A DNA stretch of 15,795 nt, from NCBI GenBank assembly GCA_964469815.1, contig CAYXZC010000043.1:1-15795 (forward strand), written 5' to 3'. The notes below the pieces were generated by a model. That model saw only the letters and a program-made list of their open reading frames with translations, searched no databases and had not been told where the DNA came from. The stretch is from MGBC163016 sp964469815. Lineage in GTDB: Bacteria > Actinomycetota > Coriobacteriia > Coriobacteriales > Eggerthellaceae. The translations under genes and the position numbers were made by a program. Of this stretch, positions 11,520-15,795 are shown one piece after another (position 1 is the stretch's first letter; each line of letters opens with the position of its first letter).

Positions 11520-14500
11520 ATGCTCATAGACGCTCTTACCAAAACCCTTACAGGATCGGGTTGCCTGGATAACTTCTGGGGAAAGCTCGACCGGAACGAA
11601 GATGCGGCTCTTGGTGTGGCCGCATCAGCGCGCCCATTCCTTGTTGCAGCCCGTTTCGCAAAAGACCCGAAACCCACGCTCGTGGTCGTTGCCGGAGAGG
11701 AAGCTGCGGCAACCTATGCGCGCAACATAGCCGCCTATATCGGCGAGGAGAAAGTGCTGCGCTTTCCGGAGCGCAAGGATATCCCGCATCTGAAGGACAG
11801 GCCTGATCCTTCCGTAATATCCGAGCGGCTCGAGGCCGCCCATGCGCTTGCTACGCACGAGCGCGTCATCGTTGTGGCATCCGCTCGCGCGCTCATCCGC
11901 AAGATAGCGCCTCCAACATCCGGCATCGCTGATCCTTTCACCCTTAAGACGGGTGCCGAGCTTGTTGATATGGGCATCCCCGGGGTAGATGACCTCACGA
12001 CGCTCGTCCACGCTTTCGAGCGCATCGGATATGTCAATACCGGTGAGTTGGATGGGGTAGGGACATTCGCAGTTCACGGTGGCGCCATAGATATCTATCC
12101 GGGCAATATGGATTTTCCGATACGGTTGGACTTCTTTGGGGACGAGTTGGAGGAGATGCGCCGCATCGTACCGTCAACCGGGCAGATGATATCGTCTTTG
12201 AGCGTAGCGAACATATTCCCCGTGAGCGAATTCTTCGTGGATGAGGACGCTCTTCGCCGAGCTCGCAAGCGCATCGAGAAGCCCGCGCTCACGAACAAGA
12301 CGCTGCGTGCTCTCCTTGAGAGCATGGAGGGCGGCCTTCGTTTCGATGGTGCAGAGGTTCTCCTTCCTTATCTCTACGATGATCTTTGCACGTTAGGCGC
12401 ATATGCTGATGCGAAGACCACATCCGTTCTCGTTGAGCCCCGCTCTCTTTTCGATGATGCCGATCATGCCCATAAGGATATCGAGGCCAAGGTGAAAGGA
12501 ACGGGCTTTCCTGCTGAAGACCTCTTCGCATCGCCTGCAAAGCTCGATTTCGGCAGCGGGGTGCGTGCGACATATGTTTCCATCTTGCAGGTGGGCGTTG
12601 CCCTTGATGATGAGCTCACGGTGAAGCGCGTCGATGTCGCCGGAGTGCCCGATCGTCTTTTCGGCAAGCTTAGGAATTGGGTGGATGGCAACTACGCCTG
12701 CGTCTTCAGCATACCGAGCTATCGGGCGCGTTATGATATGGAGCTCGATCTGGTGGATCACAGCCTTCCAATACAGGAGCATCTCGACATGTCGGAAAGC
12801 GGTCTGGATGCTATCGAGCGTGGGATCGTCAACGTTGTGGATGTGGATATCCCGCTTGGGATGGTGATCCCTGCCGCGCGCCTTGCCATGGTATCCATCG
12901 AGGACACCAAAGGATCAAGAGGTGCTGCCGCTTCGCGAAAGCGCATCAATATCACCGATATAACCTTTCCCTATAAGCCGGGAGATTACGTGGTGCATGC
13001 CACCTATGGCATCGCCCTTTTCAAGGATATCGTGCGCCGTGAGCTGGATGGTGAGATGCGCGACTACATCGAGCTTCACTATGCCGAAGGCGACAAGCTC
13101 TTCTTGCCGGTCGAACAGTTCGATAAGATCACGCGCTATGTTGGGCCTGAAGGCTCCACTCCGAAGATCACGCGGCTTGATTCCACAGATTGGTCGCGTG
13201 CGCTCACGAAAGCCCGCAAAGCCACGAAGAAGCTCGCATTCGACCTGATCGATGTATATGCACGGCGCGCAGCGACGAAGGGCTACCGTTTCCAAGTCGA
13301 TACACCGTGGCTTCAGGAGATGGAAGAGAGCTTTCCATACGATGAGACTCCCGATCAGCTGGCGGCTATCTGCGATGTGAAGGCCGACATGCGAAGCGCC
13401 CATCCCATGGACAGGCTCATCTGCGGTGATGTGGGATTCGGCAAGACAGAGGTGGCTTTGCGCGCAGCCTTCATCGCGGCGCAGAACCACAAGCAGGTCA
13501 TGGTGCTCTGCCCGACCACCATCTTGGCTCAGCAGCATTTCACGAGCTTCACAGAGCGATTCGCCCCGTTCAAGATGCGAGTGGACATCCTTTCGCGTTT
13601 TCGAAGCGCTGCCCAGCAAAAGGAATCGCTCGAAGGTTTCGCATCGGGGGATGTGAATGTGCTCATCGGCACGCACCGGTTGTTATCGCGCGATGTCAAT
13701 CCGAACGATCTGGGGCTTGTCATAATTGATGAGGAGCAACGCTTCGGAGTGGCAGCCAAAGAGCAGTTCAAGAATCTACGGGAATCGATAGATGTGCTCA
13801 CGCTTTCGGCGACCCCCATCCCGCGAACGATGCAGATGGCGGTATCCGGCGTGCGCGATATGAGCCTTATCCTGACCCCTCCGGACGAGCGCCTCCCTGT
13901 GAAGGTGCATGTGGGGGAGTGGGATCCCGATATCGTGTCTGCCGCCATCCGTTTCGAGCTTGCGCGCAAAGGTCAGGTCTACTACGTCAGCAACCGTGTG
14001 CGAACGATCCAGGAGGCGATCGACCGCGTGCGGGCGGCAGCACCTGAGGCTCGCGTGGGTGTGGCTCACGGCAAGATGACTAAAGAGGCGCTCGAGCATG
14101 TGATGGAGGACTTCGCAGCTGGTGAGCTCGATGTGCTCGTGGCGACCACTATCATCGAGAGCGGCATCGACAATCCCCACACGAACACGCTTATCATCGA
14201 GGATTCGCAGAGGTTGGGCTTGGCGCAGATGTACCAGCTCAAAGGCCGCGTTGGAAGGTCGAGCGTGCAGGCATACGCGTACTTCATGTTCCCTGAGGAG
14301 ATCCCGCTCACTGAAGAGGCTCACGAACGCTTGCTGGCGCTTGCGGATCACCAGGAACTGGGAAGCGGAATGCGGATCGCTATGCGCGATCTGGAGATAC
14401 GCGGTGCAGGTAATATGCTAGGTGCTGAGCAGTCGGGCAACATGAGCGCTGTGGGCTTCGACCTGTTCGCACAGATGCTCGCGCATGCGGTGGCGGATGC

Positions 14501-15203
14501 GCGGGAGGGCATTGCGGAGAAGGACACCAAGGACATAGAGGCGCTCTCCGACATATCCATCAACATCCCAGGCCATATGTACATCTCGCAGGACTACATC
14601 GCCGACATCGATACGCGTGTGCTCTGGTACAGGAGGATCGCGAGCGCAACGAGCGTTGAAGAGGTTGATTCGCTTGAAGCCGATCTGGCCGAGATGGCGC
14701 CTGATATGCCCGGCGCCACACGAAACCTCTTCGCGAAGGCAAGATTGAAGACATACGCATTCGAACATGGCATCTCCACTATAACCATGGCATCCGGAAA
14801 CCTCACCATCGAAGGGATATCCATCCCCCGCGATAAGATGCCGGATATTAAGCGCGCCGGAGGAAGGTATCTTGCTGACAAGAAGAAGCTGATCTTGCCG
14901 CTTAGGTACTTCGATCCCGTCGCTATGGCCAAGGCCGAGGCAAGGAAGGTCCCGAAGAGCGGCAATCGTTTGAAGTCGAAGGCGTTCTCGAAGGTGCAGG
15001 CTGCTCGAGCGGCTGANNNNNNNNNNAGATCGCAACAGGACGCAAGCGCACCAGATGCCGATCCGAGCATGAAAAGCGCATCTGAAGAGTTCGAACGCAT
15101 CGCTTTGATAACCAACTTTTTGCGAGACATCTATAATGAGAACGATGAGGTAATTGAAGACTCATCGACCGAGGACGAAGATGATGAAAGGGTTGCAAGA
15201 TGA
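11520..15203 (+). CDS. mfd: Transcription-repair coupling factor (contains an N gap)
   Basis: Mfd is a DNA translocase that removes RNA polymerase stalled at lesions and recruits the UvrA/UvrB repair machinery. From the ATG it is about 1227 residues, a little over the usual ~1150. The N-terminal UvrB-like domains cover roughly the first 350 residues. The polymerase-interacting domain begins near YKPGDYVVHATYGIALFKDI (about residues 480-500). The translocase part shows Walker A GDVGFGKTE, DEEQ box IIDEEQRFGV, motif III LSATPIPRTM, and TTIIESGIDNPHTNTLIIED followed by QLKGRVGRS. The C-terminal TRCF domain follows. Ten N at 15017-15026 interrupt the gene near its end, where the protein becomes a Lys/Ala-rich stretch and then an acidic tail (SSTEDEDDE). 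The frame is open across the gap, but the true length is unknown. The TGA overlaps the gltX start by 4 bp. Confidence 0.95.
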   Translation: MLIDALTKTLTGSGCLDNFWGKLDRNEDAALGVAASARPFLVAARFAKDPKPTLVVVAGEEAAATYARNIAAYIGEEKVLRFPERKDIPHLKDRPDPSVISERLEAAHALATHERVIVVASARALIRKIAPPTSGIADPFTLKTGAELVDMGIPGVDDLTTLVHAFERIGYVNTGELDGVGTFAVHGGAIDIYPGNMDFPIRLDFFGDELEEMRRIVPSTGQMISSLSVANIFPVSEFFVDEDALRRARKRIEKPALTNKTLRALLESMEGGLRFDGAEVLLPYLYDDLCTLGAYADAKTTSVLVEPRSLFDDADHAHKDIEAKVKGTGFPAEDLFASPAKLDFGSGVRATYVSILQVGVALDDELTVKRVDVAGVPDRLFGKLRNWVDGNYACVFSIPSYRARYDMELDLVDHSLPIQEHLDMSESGLDAIERGIVNVVDVDIPLGMVIPAARLAMVSIEDTKGSRGAAASRKRINITDITFPYKPGDYVVHATYGIALFKDIVRRELDGEMRDYIELHYAEGDKLFLPVEQFDKITRYVGPEGSTPKITRLDSTDWSRALTKARKATKKLAFDLIDVYARRAATKGYRFQVDTPWLQEMEESFPYDETPDQLAAICDVKADMRSAHPMDRLICGDVGFGKTEVALRAAFIAAQNHKQVMVLCPTTILAQQHFTSFTERFAPFKMRVDILSRFRSAAQQKESLEGFASGDVNVLIGTHRLLSRDVNPNDLGLVIIDEEQRFGVAAKEQFKNLRESIDVLTLSATPIPRTMQMAVSGVRDMSLILTPPDERLPVKVHVGEWDPDIVSAAIRFELARKGQVYYVSNRVRTIQEAIDRVRAAAPEARVGVAHGKMTKEALEHVMEDFAAGELDVLVATTIIESGIDNPHTNTLIIEDSQRLGLAQMYQLKGRVGRSSVQAYAYFMFPEEIPLTEEAHERLLALADHQELGSGMRIAMRDLEIRGAGNMLGAEQSGNMSAVGFDLFAQMLAHAVADAREGIAEKDTKDIEALSDISINIPGHMYISQDYIADIDTRVLWYRRIASATSVEEVDSLEADLAEMAPDMPGATRNLFAKARLKTYAFEHGISTITMASGNLTIEGISIPRDKMPDIKRAGGRYLADKKKLILPLRYFDPVAMAKAEARKVPKSGNRLKSKAFSKVQAARAAXXXXRSQQDASAPDADPSMKSASEEFERIALITNFLRDIYNENDEVIEDSSTEDEDDERVAR
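15017..15026. other. Assembly gap (10 N) inside mfd
   Basis: Ten undetermined bases fall in the low-complexity C-terminal linker of mfd, just after an Ala/Arg-rich stretch. The reading frame continues if the gap length is taken literally. The residue count between the TRCF domain and the acidic tail is therefore unreliable. Confidence 0.9.
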
Positions 15204-15795
15204 CCGTTCAAGATAAAGAGGTAAGGGTTCGTTTCGCGCCATCTCCTACAGGGATGCTGCATATTGGCGGCGCTCGCACCGCCATCTACAATTGGGCATT
15301 CGCGCGATCGCAGGGAGGTACCTTCATCCTGCGCATCGAGGATACCGATCCGGAGCGTTCCACCGAGGAGAATACGCAGATCATCTTGCGTGCATTGCGC
15401 TGGCTTGGGCTTGATTGGGATGAAGGCCCTGAAGTGGGCGGTGCATGTGGGCCTTATTTCCAGACCGAGAGGTTTGCCACCTATGCGGCTGCGCTCGAGG
15501 ATCTCAAGGCCAAAGGCGCCGTGTACCCTTGCTTTTGCACGAAGGAACAGCTGGATGAGAAGCGGGCGCGCGCCGAGAAGGAAGAGGGCGGCTATTCGGG
15601 TTATGACGGTACTTGCCGCTCTCTCAGCGAAGCCGAGGTGCAAGCGCGAATAGATGCCGGAGAGCCGCATGTGTGGAGGCTGGCAGTTCCCCGCGATCAT
15701 TCTCCCATAGAGTTCGACGATGCGGTCTATGGTCACATGAGCTTTCCGGCCGATGTGATGGATGACATGATACTCGTGCGAAGCGATGGAAGCCC
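15200..15795 (+). CDS. gltX: Glutamyl-tRNA synthetase, N-terminal part (partial)
   Basis: This class I synthetase charges tRNA-Glu (and, where the amidotransferase pathway is used, tRNA-Gln) with glutamate. The reading frame starts at an ATG whose last two bases begin the mfd stop (ATGA overlap) and stays open to the window edge, giving 198 residues of an expected ~480-500. Clear signatures are RFAPSPTGMLHIGGARTA (11-28), the GluRS form of the HIGH motif; LRIEDTDPERS (44-54); and YPCFCTKEQLDE with a further Cys139 (YDGTC), matching the CxC...C positions of the zinc-binding insert in many GluRS proteins. The KMSKS motif and anticodon-binding domain lie beyond the window. GAAAGGG upstream serves as ribosome binding site. 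Confidence 0.97.
   Translation, partial: MTVQDKEVRVRFAPSPTGMLHIGGARTAIYNWAFARSQGGTFILRIEDTDPERSTEENTQIILRALRWLGLDWDEGPEVGGACGPYFQTERFATYAAALEDLKAKGAVYPCFCTKEQLDEKRARAEKEEGGYSGYDGTCRSLSEAEVQARIDAGEPHVWRLAVPRDHSPIEFDDAVYGHMSFPADVMDDMILVRSDGS

Noticed and set aside
1..15795. tRNA or rRNA genes
   Set aside because: I found no cloverleaf-like arrangement or conserved TTCGA-type arm in the intergenic regions; the hairpins there are explained by the repeats.

Overview
The window looks like a chromosomal piece of a Coriobacteriia-type actinobacterium, probably near Eggerthellaceae and possibly a metagenome-assembled genome. This is inferred from moderate GC (about 50-55% by eye), GTG/TTG starts, a Tat-type lipoprotein signal on the transporter binding protein, and two 10-N runs (7873-7882, 15017-15026) that look like scaffold gaps. 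I cannot name the species.

Layout, left to right. (1) The end of the F1Fo ATP synthase operon: the C-terminal part of atpD, then atpC, closed by a strong intrinsic terminator (about 1172-1210). (2) A 375-bp intergenic region with paired palindromic repeats and then a putative operator/promoter. (3) A five-gene ABC importer of the nickel/peptide family (1519-6628): Tat lipoprotein binding protein, two permeases and two ATPases, with overlapping or closely spaced downstream genes. A His-rich N-terminus on the first ATPase and a His-containing C-terminus on the binding protein favour a transition metal, most likely nickel or cobalt, possibly as a chelate, over peptides. (4) A repeat-rich accessory stretch (6629-9032) with three small standalone genes: a four-helix membrane protein with an apparently leaderless start, a YxeA-like exported protein, and a 67-residue protein on the minus strand. 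(5) An ECF sigma factor and its likely membrane anti-sigma partner (DUF4179-like), translationally coupled and preceded by a textbook ECF promoter, so probably autoregulated. (6) mfd (transcription-repair coupling factor), overlapping by 4 bp the start of gltX (glutamyl-tRNA synthetase), which runs off the window.

The most unusual feature is in the intergenic DNA. At least eight good ~25-nt elements share one plan: a GTAG tetranucleotide foot, then an 8-10 bp inverted repeat around a 2-nt loop. Four different stem sequences use this plan. They are combined into larger modules, including a ~74-bp module present twice in opposite orientation and a ~70-bp module present three times. They lie only between transcription units, never inside the operons. 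This matches the architecture of REP/BIME elements mobilised by REP-associated Y1 tyrosine transposases (RAYTs), but no such transposase is encoded here.
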